A DNA stretch of 64,000 bases from Pseudophaeomoniella oleicola (taxonomy: Eukaryota; Ascomycota; Eurotiomycetes; Phaeomoniellales; Phaeomoniellaceae). Below are positions 42,741 to 53,926 of the stretch, in pieces. A model generated the notes under the pieces. The model saw only the letters and a program-made list of their open reading frames with translations. It did no database searches and was not told where the DNA came from. Each line of letters opens with the position of its first letter. The first letter of the stretch is position 1. The translations under genes and the position numbers were made by a program. The stretch covers positions 372,001 through 436,000 of the forward strand of contig QWDQ01000011.1 of assembly GCA_003868215.1 (NCBI GenBank), in the 5' to 3' direction.

Positions 42741-45696
42741 GGAGTACCACCTGACCTGGGGGACTGCCAGGATGGGGTCAGTTGACAGTGGCTGCTCCTG
42801 ATGTGGTGACAAGGTGCTATTGCAAAGGTTCGGACTGTACACAAACTAGTACTGACCATTGCCCAGAAGGCTTGCGCATCAGCGTAGGAAAACTGGAGTG
42901 CGGTTGACATGCGAGGCACAGGTAGCAGAGTTCTTGTTCAAAACATGCCAATCCTTATGATTGATAGCTGTTGTCTGGCTTGGTCACTGGTGTCAGGATC
43001 ACCGATTTGGGGAAAAGGTGAGGTCCCCTCTGAACATGTACAACAATTTCTCGAGCAGATGTAAAAGTCATGATTGTATATATTGAATTACTATAACAAT
43101 GAGGACTGGGGCTATAACCGCAGTGCTTTAACAAACAGCATCAGCTTATACCATAAGATTCTGCCGGGGCCTTTACTGATCGGATTCCAGCGAGGGGTAT
43201 GGTGGCGCTGTCAGTGCTGATTTACAGGCTTAGGGGGATTAGAACTAAATGCATGTATAGGGCCGTGAATGTGTCATTTTGCCCACCAGGAGACTTGTCT
43301 TTAATGACAACTGCCTCTACTGAGCTAAGATGCTCCTGTTGCCAAACGCTACTTGTGATGGAGATATGCTAAGACACAAGGACACACAGTACCCTGTCTG
43401 CATACTAAGGCACACGCTTCATGCTTTCACACCACCAAGCGATTTCTACACACTGTACTCAGTACAGTCCACTCCTCTTCCTCGGCCGAGCCAAAGTCAC
43501 AGGGCAAGAGCCAGTCACGAATGCGTATAGTCCTTCAGACAAAGCCAACCAGGGCAGATATACAACTAGATTCCATCAATCAGAAACCCCAGACCTTCTT
43601 TTGAGGAGTCACGGAGTGCCTGGTCTGACACGGCGAGACAGATGCCAGCCTTGACTTTACTTTTGAAAGGTGGGGCTGATGAGCCGGCTTTTCAATCCCA
43701 GCGTGTTCTCTTGGACGAAGATCCGGACATGTTACAGCGTCAAAGTCAGGTTATACAGCGAAGACCATGCACTTTATGCAACATGGATACTCCTCCATCA
43801 CTGCTTTCTCTTCCCTTCTCTTCTGGCTCTCCTCATCAACTGTTGTTGTTCTCTCGGTTTGTATCTTTGTAGTTCAATCCAACAGTCGGTTTGTCCCATA
43901 TCAAACATGTTCCTCACCGTACGTAGATTTCAGCACGCTAAGATGAGAGGAGGAAGGGGAGAAAAAAAGAAATTGCCCAGCAGTTCCTCCTTTATTGCCC
44001 ATGAATTCCAACTCACCTAAACGCCCGAGAAAAGACCAGCAAGAAGAGGTGTGAGATAACCGTTGATCTCCCAAGCATCTCAAAACGATAACCGGGGGTA
44101 GTATGTGTGTGTGTGTCACTTTGTCTTTAATTCGAATTCCCCAAAGAGGCCCATTTTCGCAATTCCCACTAGGCTGCCTATCTACTACCTACACAGCCTA
44201 ATAGCCTTCAGTTAATCGACCTACCCAATTCCGATCTCTTCCTTTGGCGCTTGTTGGATTTGCCGACAGAAGAGACAAAAGAGAAACACAGTCATCGCAC
44301 TCCATTCCCATTTTTTGCCTCTCCAGTCAGATCCGATCAAGCTTGATACCTACCTGACCATAGTACACACGGTACGTTACTGGATTAGCTCGGCCACTTC
44401 CACGTTATTCTCGCTTTGGGCACTGCATCCAGCGTGTACCTGTACCCTATCTTCCTACTACACTCGGAATCGACTCGACTTGGATCAACCTTTAGACAGC
44501 AGATTCCCACCTTAACCACCCCCGCTCGTCCCATCCAGTTGGGTTCATACCTTGCCTTACCGTATATCCGTCCCATTCGGCTCTGCTGGTCATCTGGCGG
44601 GAAAGCCGTTGGCTTCTCTAAGTCTCAGCCCCAGCATATCGATTCCAGCACCGTCAACCTTTAGTACCAATCCCGGCTTTGATCTTTGTGCCAATCTATC
44701 ACCACCCCGGTCTGCCACACACGCCATTTGCTTGCCTTCCTTTACGACCCGGAAAAAGGGTCAAACCTCAGACAGAGTCACCCGATCGGGTAAGTGCTTC
44801 TCTCTCTTGATCTGTTGTGTTCTGTACCTGTTCCTCGATGCATCCTCACCGTGCTCCTTTCCCCTCCCGTTCACGGTAAGTCTATCTGATCTACTGGAGA
44901 TGAAATCTGTCATGGATCAAACACACCTTTATCGGAAGTTGGCGCTTTGGTCAGCCCATCCACATCGGAATGCTATTTCTACCCAGCCTTTCAACTGGTC
45001 AGATTCAGTCAAATTACGATCGATCAACTCGTGCAATACGCGAACAATAAACCAGTCCATCGGAAATCTCACTATCGCCCCTAAACTGATCTGACTGTCT
45101 GTTTGGTTTTTGATCCCCTTCGACTTGGATACTTTAGCTTTCTGTTGTTCACCCATGGCTTGTTGCTCTTGCGGTGATAGGATGTACTCATGACCTCCAA
45201 GAACTGACATGGCGCTTAGAGGCTCGGCAAAAACACTGGTCCGCTGGCCGCCCACTTTTCTTTCTGAAGCTGGGGCCTTAGAGTAACAACTCTCGGCACC
45301 TCTCAAACAGCGCGCATTTCACGTCCGATACAAACCACCGACAACTTTTTGGGCTTAACCTTGCAGACAGGTACGTAAGAATACTTCCTTCGTCATTGTT
45401 TACTCTCTCCTCCCCAGAGTCTGGTATTTCGTGATCCGTGCTTCCCTGTTGGACCACACTGCGCGTTGGCGCAACATCTCCCTGGCCCTGGCATGACCAA
45501 CCTCAACGCGTCGTGACCTTTCCCACCAATCCATCCACAATGCGACCGATCATTGGCCTACCCACCTAATGTCGCTTGTCGATATTCATGCATTGGTCGC
45601 ATTGATGAATCGAATGTGATTGATGATGAAAGTAGATCCTCTTTTGACCTTTTGCTGATGATTTCTCTAGATGGGTGAAATTGGGGTCTATCAGCC
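42741..45696. promoter_or_regulatory. Long upstream region and leader of SWI1
   Basis: Nearly 3 kb without a supported gene, between mL49 and SWI1 on the same strand. From about 44300 the plus strand becomes C/T-rich with several good splice donors (for example near 44790, 44876 and 45371), as expected for a long spliced 5' leader. The last likely leader intron is 45371-45670. A minus frame at 44929-45306 is unsupported. A GT run lies near 44103-44118. Confidence 0.5.
45371..45670 (+). other. Likely intron in the SWI1 5' leader
   Basis: A strong donor, GTACGTAAG, at 45371 and a TGCTGATGATTTCTCTAG branch/acceptor ending at 45670 would splice the leader just 26 nt upstream of the start codon. 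Inferred from splice signals only. Confidence 0.45.
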
Positions 45697-45700
45697 ATGA
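45671..45700 (+). promoter_or_regulatory. Nine-codon uORF overlapping the SWI1 start codon (ATGA)
   Basis: ATG at 45671 opens MGEIGVYQP, and its TGA (45698-45700) overlaps the SWI1 ATG (45697-45699). If the adjacent leader intron is spliced as proposed, this uORF begins exactly at the exon start. Confidence 0.5.
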
Positions 45701-48700
45701 ACACCTGGCTATCTGATCCTTCGTCTCTTCCCAATGGAAACCATGCCGGCTTTCCCCCCTCTAACGATCTGTCAATGAATTTCTTTCAACCCTCGAACAC
45801 AATCGATCCCTCACAGTTCCAGAACCAACGCTTCCCCAATGGCACACCGCGCAACGCCTCTCCTGCCAATTTCAATCAGCCATCATACCACGTGAACCCT
45901 GTAATACCAACCAAGAGACCGCGGGAGCGAGAAGAGAGCCTGGGTACCTCTCCGCATCAAGCCCCAGGCGGTCTACCTGGCTCAAGATCACAAACACCTG
46001 CCCAGAACCAATTTCCAAACTTTCACCCTGGCCCGAATGGCACTCCCAACTTCTCGCAAGCGCCAACGGCGTACCAACATCTCCAAGGTGGCCCTCAAAT
46101 GAGCGTCACACCTTCGCCGAACGCGCAAACACAGCATTTCAACCAAGCTGTTGGGGCACAGCGAGTTCAGACCGCGTCGCCTAGCCCATTTTCTCCTCAT
46201 GGAGGGCCGCAAATGTCTCCATCGCATGATCCAAACCGCGCTCCAACGCCTCATGATAACTCAAATCCTTTCATGCAACCAGGACCATATGGTCAGAATA
46301 TCCATCCACAACAATTCAGTAATCCTCAGATACCTGGGGCTCAGATTCAAATGAATCCGCAATTTAACCCTATGGCTGGACATATGGGTGGACAGAACCT
46401 TACACCGCAGCAACGCGCATATCAGATGCAGATCCAAGCTCAGGCGCGTCAGCTACAGGCGCAAGCCCAGGCGCAGGCTCAGGCTCAGGCGCAGGCGGTG
46501 CAAGTGCGGCCATCAAGTAGCGGCATGGGCCATCCGAGTGCCACACCAAACGCCAGGGGTGGTGCACCCATGGGCGGGATGCCGCAGATGCAACCTGGCG
46601 CGAATAAAGCAACTCCCGACCATTTCCTGAAACAGGTCCAAAGCTTCATGGCGCAGCGTGGCCAGCCTGTTGATCTGAATCCAGTGGTGTTTGGCAAACC
46701 CGTGAACCCGATGCAACTGTATGGTTGCGTCCTCAAGATGGGAGGCTCAGCGAAGATCACGAAGGCGAACCAATGGGCTTTTGTGGCACAGCAATTGCAG
46801 TTTCCACCTATGCAGCAAGGGCCAGCCGCAGGAGAACTTCAGAGATATTGGATGCAGAATCTTGCGCCGTATGAATTGGCTTGGATGGCGTCCAAACAAC
46901 AGCAAGGACAACAGAAGGCAGACCATATGCGCATGACATCGCAAGGACATGGCATCAATCATATGTCTCCCACCAAGATAAATCCTCCTGGTCATGATTC
47001 AAACAACCAGTTCCAGCACGGTCCGCAGCCAATGTCAAATGGCATGAAATCGATACAGAATGACACGTCTCAGCCACAGATCGAAGGCTACCAAAACGGT
47101 GTGCCAATCAAGGACGAGGCAAGGCAGACTCCTGCTTCTAGTCAACACCGGTTGAGCCTATCACGGCAAGGTGACCCAACGCAGACCAACGGCCAGCTTC
47201 ATGAATATGCCATGCCGTCACCGGCCAAGAGGGTAGATAGTGGTGTTGGGAAGGACTTGTCTGCAATGCAAGCTCTTGCGGCGATGCCTCCAAAACAACC
47301 TATTGAAGACCCTTTCAAACCCGCTATTCTACCAGAAAGCCTCAATCACGGCCCAATCAACGTACAAGAGATATACCCTTTGACAGACGCCATGTTGAAC
47401 CTGAAACCAATCGTTCCAGATTATCGTGAACTGGGTGTCATTGATATCCACGCTCTAATCATGAGCATCAAATCTGGAATACATTCCGAGATTCGCGTTG
47501 CGTTAGATGCTCTGACTATGATCTCGTCAGAAGCCCATATCCAGCTGTCTTTGGAGAACTGTGACGATCTTGTTGAAACCCTCATTGACTGTGCGCAAGA
47601 TCAACTGGACTTTCTGGCAGAGCATGCACCCGAGGTCTCAGACGAGATAGATCTCTTATCATATGAAGATGTGGTCCGCAATTGTCGAGCCGAGACAGAA
47701 AGTATACAAAATGTACCGGAGTTCGCCAGCGTTGATTACGACCTCGATCGAGCAGCTGATCGGCTGATCTGCATCACTACGCTATTGCGGAATTTCTCCT
47801 TCTACGAGGCTAACTTCGGCACTCTCGGGCTGCCCGAAGTCATCAAGTTCATGGCAATGGTTATACGTTACCTAGGTACACGTAACATGTTGCTACGAAA
47901 CCATCGCAACACATTGGACTTCATGAAGGATGTCGTGGTATATCTTAGTAACCTGTCGCATTCGATACAGCTCCCAAGCAAACATGAAGCTGCATGCCTC
48001 TTGCACTTCCTGATCGCCTTCGCGCCTTCGCCACCGCCCATTTCCAGCAACTCAGACAAGGTCTTTTTTACGATGTATAACCCTCAGATCCACAAGTATA
48101 TGCCATCAGCGCTGGACAGCTTAGCGAAGCTTCTTGCACGCGATGATCCCAACCGAACCTTCTACAAGTCTATCTTTGCTGCAGAAGCCAATTCGAATCC
48201 GCCTTACGCTCTCTTATCGCGTGCGTTCGGACTGGCGATTGCCCCGACGCCAGAAAGCCACAAGGGCAACCTGATGGCAGTTGTCGAGGCGCGCAAACCT
48301 TCGATTCTTCAAGGTATGCTTGCTGCCGAAATATTGACAAATCTTGCGCCTGGGCCAGAGTCTAGTCTTGCCCGCTCATGGCTTGAGTCTACCGACGGAT
48401 TTGCCATGAGTCTTCTGCGGTTAATCTGCATGCTCAGTACGAATAAAAGTGCTGTACAGGTTGCCCAAAGGATTCCACAAGGGCGCATGGGTCCAGAGAA
48501 CGATGCGATGGCCTTCAACGCGATCACGCATCGCGGCTTGATTGTGCTACGCCGGCTTGCAGAGAAGTCAAGAACAGGCGAGAATGGTGATGCCAAACTC
48601 CCCGTGAACGTGTTACCAAAGAAGGAGAGTCTACTCGGAGCATTAGTGACTGCGGACATCGATCCGTTCGTCGTTAGGCAACTGTGCATATATTTTGGGA

Positions 48701-48711
48701 TGGAAGATTAG
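45697..48711 (+). CDS. SWI1: SWI/SNF chromatin-remodelling subunit Swi1 (ARID protein)
   Basis: A single coding exon of 1004 aa. Residues 1-300 are disordered and rich in Gln, Pro, Asn and Ser (MNTWLSDPSSLPNGNHAGF), with a Gln-Ala alternating run at about 243-268. An ARID DNA-binding domain spans about 308-400: TPDHFLKQVQSFMAQRGQPV, FGKPVNPMQLYGCVLKMGGS, TKANQWAFVAQQLQFPP and ELQRYWMQNLAPYE. A second disordered linker follows, then a helical Armadillo-like C-terminal half (IYPLTDAMLNLKP, LRNFSFYEANFGTLGLPEVI, HEAACLLHFLIAFAPSPPP), as in fungal Swi1/Sol1 and animal ARID1 proteins. Swi1 helps assemble and target the SWI/SNF ATPase complex in the nucleus. A 9-codon uORF overlaps the start. Confidence 0.88.
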   Translation: MNTWLSDPSSLPNGNHAGFPPSNDLSMNFFQPSNTIDPSQFQNQRFPNGTPRNASPANFNQPSYHVNPVIPTKRPREREESLGTSPHQAPGGLPGSRSQTPAQNQFPNFHPGPNGTPNFSQAPTAYQHLQGGPQMSVTPSPNAQTQHFNQAVGAQRVQTASPSPFSPHGGPQMSPSHDPNRAPTPHDNSNPFMQPGPYGQNIHPQQFSNPQIPGAQIQMNPQFNPMAGHMGGQNLTPQQRAYQMQIQAQARQLQAQAQAQAQAQAQAVQVRPSSSGMGHPSATPNARGGAPMGGMPQMQPGANKATPDHFLKQVQSFMAQRGQPVDLNPVVFGKPVNPMQLYGCVLKMGGSAKITKANQWAFVAQQLQFPPMQQGPAAGELQRYWMQNLAPYELAWMASKQQQGQQKADHMRMTSQGHGINHMSPTKINPPGHDSNNQFQHGPQPMSNGMKSIQNDTSQPQIEGYQNGVPIKDEARQTPASSQHRLSLSRQGDPTQTNGQLHEYAMPSPAKRVDSGVGKDLSAMQALAAMPPKQPIEDPFKPAILPESLNHGPINVQEIYPLTDAMLNLKPIVPDYRELGVIDIHALIMSIKSGIHSEIRVALDALTMISSEAHIQLSLENCDDLVETLIDCAQDQLDFLAEHAPEVSDEIDLLSYEDVVRNCRAETESIQNVPEFASVDYDLDRAADRLICITTLLRNFSFYEANFGTLGLPEVIKFMAMVIRYLGTRNMLLRNHRNTLDFMKDVVVYLSNLSHSIQLPSKHEAACLLHFLIAFAPSPPPISSNSDKVFFTMYNPQIHKYMPSALDSLAKLLARDDPNRTFYKSIFAAEANSNPPYALLSRAFGLAIAPTPESHKGNLMAVVEARKPSILQGMLAAEILTNLAPGPESSLARSWLESTDGFAMSLLRLICMLSTNKSAVQVAQRIPQGRMGPENDAMAFNAITHRGLIVLRRLAEKSRTGENGDAKLPVNVLPKKESLLGALVTADIDPFVVRQLCIYFGMED
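46429..46500 (+). repeat. CAGGCN (Gln-Ala) coding repeat in SWI1
   Basis: Roughly nine near-identical hexamers encoding alternating Gln-Ala. Codon variation at third positions shows it is not a fresh expansion. Confidence 0.75.
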
Positions 48712-49629
48712 GCTTCAATGGATCGCCATGAGTAGCGAGTACGGCAGGACTCTGACCTGCATTGGGTGTATATTGTTATGCGGGTTGGAAAAGCCATACA
48801 AGGAGTCCTGGAACCATGTAAATGCATGTGACAATACCATACCTAGCTATGTTTGAATAAGATTTCGCTGTGCATCATACAGCTTGAAATACCCCAACCT
48901 CATGAGTTAGTCCTCCGCCCCATCGAAGTGGGCAAAGAGCCGGTCCAGGAGTTGCCTTTTCATTATGCTAGGTCCTTACATGAATGTTTTGGAGAAGCAG
49001 TAGTTGATACGGGTAGCGTGAAATCCAGTGACTTATTGCCAATGTGAATACTTCAATAAAGCGAAAGTGACGGCAGCAATATATTAAACTTGTGATGAAC
49101 ATTGCAGTCTAGGCATGTATGTATATATTGAGACGCATCGTTGAGCTATCAGGAGGGACTACTCTATAAGCAAAGAGATCTGATACATTGGAACATCCAC
49201 CATAAATGCCGTCTATAGATAGCAACTGATGGCTTCACCTGCTTCGTAGGCCGTACAGCAATCACTACCCGGACAAGGAATACAATAGTTTACAAAGAAC
49301 TCGGATGCAATTTATAGGTACTTTGATATGGACAAACATACCTAATCATAAAGTGAGGTGAACGTCTACATTATCCCCTGCCGCCAAGACATTAATGAGG
49401 ACTAGCAGGATATCTCCGAATGTTGCGTGCATCATCATGCCTGGAGCTACAGATTCACGTAGAAATAGGACATTGTCTATCATTTGTACACCCTGACACC
49501 GAAAGTGCAACAAGCCAGCATTGAAAAGCTAACAGTTCAACCCTCGTACTCTCACTTCTCGTCAACTTGATCTTAATTAAATTACTGTTCAACCTATTGG
49601 TTTCTTAAGCGGCAACCGCCAACTGCAAG
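48712..49629. other. Intergenic region, SWI1 3' flank / RPT3 promoter
   Basis: 918 bp without a supported gene. I searched by eye for the Rpn4/PACE element GGTGGCAAA upstream of RPT3 and did not find it, in line with poor conservation of that circuit outside yeasts. Confidence 0.5.
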
Positions 49630-51103
49630 ATGGGCGACGTTCTAGCAGAGAATCCAGCGAACACGGTCGCGCCTCACAAGAAGCAGCCTCAAGTCGATTC
49701 CATACCTAACATCGACTCATTGGAGGGAGCCGGTATCGACAATGGGGACGAATATGCTACATTGAAACGATTACAGAGACACCTAGAGTAAGATCCGCGC
49801 TTTGACTTATGTAGGACCCTTACTGAGTCGCCATCAGATACATCAAGTTACAAGAAGAGTACATCAAAGACGAGCAGAGGTATATTTCAAAGCCTGTGCT
49901 TCACTTACGATCCCATAAGTAACATCAGCATCATAGGAGCCTGAAGCGTGAATTGGTCAGAGCACAGGAAGAAATCAAGAGAATACAGAGTGTACCGTTA
50001 GTCATTGGTCAATTTATGGAGGCTATCGATCAAAAGTATGGAACAGACCCTTTAAGGAAGCACGATGCTGACTGCCATTTTAGTACCGGTATAGTTCAGT
50101 CCTCGACAGGCTCAAACTATGTCGTCCGAATCCTTTCTACCCTCGACCGTGAAAAGCTCAAGCCTTCCTCTTCCGTGGCGCTGCACCGACACTCTAACTC
50201 ACTCGTCGATATCCTTCCTCCGGAAGCCGACTCGTCCATTGCAATGTTGGGTGCGCATGAGAAGCCAGATGTCACATATGCAGATGTCGGAGGTCTTGAT
50301 ATGCAGAAGCAGGAGATTAGGGAAGCTGTTGAGTTGCCGCTGACTCATTTCGACCTCTACAAACAAATTGGTATGTATTTACGACTGAGGTTCACAATGT
50401 ATGCATGCTTATTATGACAGGAATTGATCCGCCCCGGGGTGTGCTGTTGTATGGACCACCAGGTACAGGGAAAACGATGCTCGTCAAGGCTGTGGCCAAC
50501 AGCACAACCGCCAACTTCATCCGGGTGGTAGGCTCTGAATTCGTCCAGAAATATCTCGGTGAAGGTCCCCGGATGGTGCGCGATGTGTTCCGCATGGCTA
50601 GAGAGAACTCTCCAGCTATCATCTTCATTGATGAAATTGACGCTATTGCGACGAAGCGTTTCGACGCCCAGACCGGCGCTGATCGAGAAGTACAACGTAT
50701 TCTCCTTGAACTACTCAACCAGATGGATGGATTCGACCAAACCAGCAACGTTAAGGTGATTATGGCAACAAATCGAGCTGATACTCTGGATCCCGCTCTT
50801 CTTCGTCCAGGTCGTTTGGATCGAAAGATCGAATTCCCCTCGCTCCGTGACCGTCGAGAGCGACGTCTCATCTTCTCGACAATTGCCTCAAAAATGTCCC
50901 TTTCACCAGAGGTCGACCTGGATTCTCTCATTGTACGGAATGATCCATTGTCAGGTGCCATCATTGCAGCTATCATGCAAGAAGCTGGTCTCCGAGCTGT
51001 CAGAAAAAATCGATACAACATCATCCAATCAGATCTCGAGGATGCTTATTCAAGCCAAGTGAAGGGAGCACAAGAGGCTGATAAATTCGATTTCTACCGC
51101 TAG
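49630..51103 (+). CDS. RPT3: 26S proteasome regulatory ATPase Rpt3
   Basis: Five exons (49630-49787, 49838-49879, 49937-50035, 50084-50370, 50421-51103) give 422 aa. A coiled-coil N-terminus ([38 protein letters not shown]) precedes the OB domain; the third join gives [20 protein letters not shown]. The AAA module has GPPGTGKT at 207-214, Walker B ([20 protein letters not shown]), [18 protein letters not shown] and the arginine-finger region [14 protein letters not shown]. It ends [12 protein letters not shown]; the C-terminal hydrophobic-Tyr-X tail docks into the 20S alpha ring and opens the gate. Rpt3 is one of six ATPases that unfold ubiquitinated substrates in nucleus and cytosol. The 48-nt third intron is among the shortest here. 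Confidence 0.97.
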
Positions 51104-51786
51104 AGCATACTGCCAGTTAGGATGATATATACGGGGTTATCGGAGGGCAGATCTAGTGCTTGGGGGCATGCGATGGGCCTGAACCAATTGTAATTGTAGT
51201 CAACCTCAACAGCGGGCAGCTCAATCACCAGAAGAGAAATTTGAATCATGAAAGCATCTGTAATAAACGTATATGTATTGCATATACCTAAATGAATAGT
51301 CAGTGAGATATCCGAACACTTACTGTATATACAGACAGTTAAGCATGCCATGTTCAGTATTCTAGCACACGACATTGGGTCATGCGAACGGAAGGGGGAA
51401 CAAGAGGTTGCTCATGACAACCTTGAGCATGTTCGGCATAAATAATGGTGGTACCTTAATGTTCCTTGTGACCAACCCCCCAGCCTCTTACGTCCGCTAT
51501 TAGTTAAAGGCTCTCGCTATCTTAGTCACCGTAATCACCCAGGACTAGGCACCAATCCGGATCCACCTGCTATCGTCATTCGGCCTCTCTCTTCCTCTAT
51601 TGTTACTACCTATCTCAACCTACTCTTCTGACCTTCTCATCCATCAATCTATCATTCTTTCTTATCTATCCAGTCATCCCAACTGGTTGCTGTATCTTCT
51701 CGTCCAGCATCCATTCACATAATAGAGCCTTGTGCCCTCTTTCTACTGTTCTTTTGTTGACTCCCTGAAGCTAAGGTACCGCCATC
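51104..51786. promoter_or_regulatory. RPT3 3' flank and PEP4 promoter/leader
   Basis: 683 bp with no coding signal. The last 250 bp are strongly C/T-rich on the plus strand, typical of the promoter-leader of a highly expressed fungal gene. Confidence 0.55.
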
Positions 51787-53140
<1,354 letters not shown>

Positions 53141-53926
53141 AGGGCAAACCGTGGGTTATAGCGGATCATGGTGAAGCGACAGGTCCTGAAAGAGCCGAGG
53201 AAGCATGAAGACAGGTCGGACAGGTGTAATGGGATGTAACAGATCAGGCGCATTGAGTGGCGAGTCGCGTGACGCAAAGGCTTCTGCCTGGACAAGTGAT
53301 TAGTTTGTATTGTATAGGATTATCCCACTATGGTTTCATAGCTCGTAGCTATTCTACAATCTTTGTACGAGAGAATCAACAACCTTGTGAAGCGTGTGCA
53401 CTGAACAACATATGCAGTGGCTACATTGTCAGTGGCCGGCTACGTGGAGGCGGTAGGCAACAGCACCTCCAACCTCGGTGTGGTGGTGGGCCAGACCGTG
53501 GGTGGATAAGGAAGTGGCCGATAGTTAATAACAAGAACGCTCCCAGAGGCGTCGCATGCGGAGAAGCTTCAATGAGACTATAAACGTTCCCAACTGTCCA
53601 ATGCTCTATCCATAGTGCTTCTTTCACGCAACATTTCATAGCAAATAACTCAACAATAAGCACCAGCCTGTCTTTTGGGTCTTTCAAGCTGCTGTATTTC
53701 TTCCGCAGGCAGACTTACAGAGCCACCGTACTTCTCTTGTTCGTTGCGGCGACTTGTTTATTTTCCAGATTGACCTCCGCGGTGTCATTGCCAATTCTCA
53801 GCAAAACGACAACAACTGCGCGACGAGAACGTCGAAGAGCCAAAGCGCATATCGATCACCCTGATATATTAGCCATATCCACAATCCGATGCGCAGGTTC
53901 TACAGGCGCGCTCGCCATATGTAGGC
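53141..53926. other. Intergenic region, PEP4 3' flank / FCP1 promoter
   Basis: 786 bp between tandem genes with no supported gene. The short frames on both strands near 53421-53687 are mutual shadows without features. Confidence 0.55.

Noticed and set aside
44929-45306. 125-codon minus frame in the SWI1 leader region
   Set aside because: No recognisable family, and it opposes a leader with good plus-strand splice signals.
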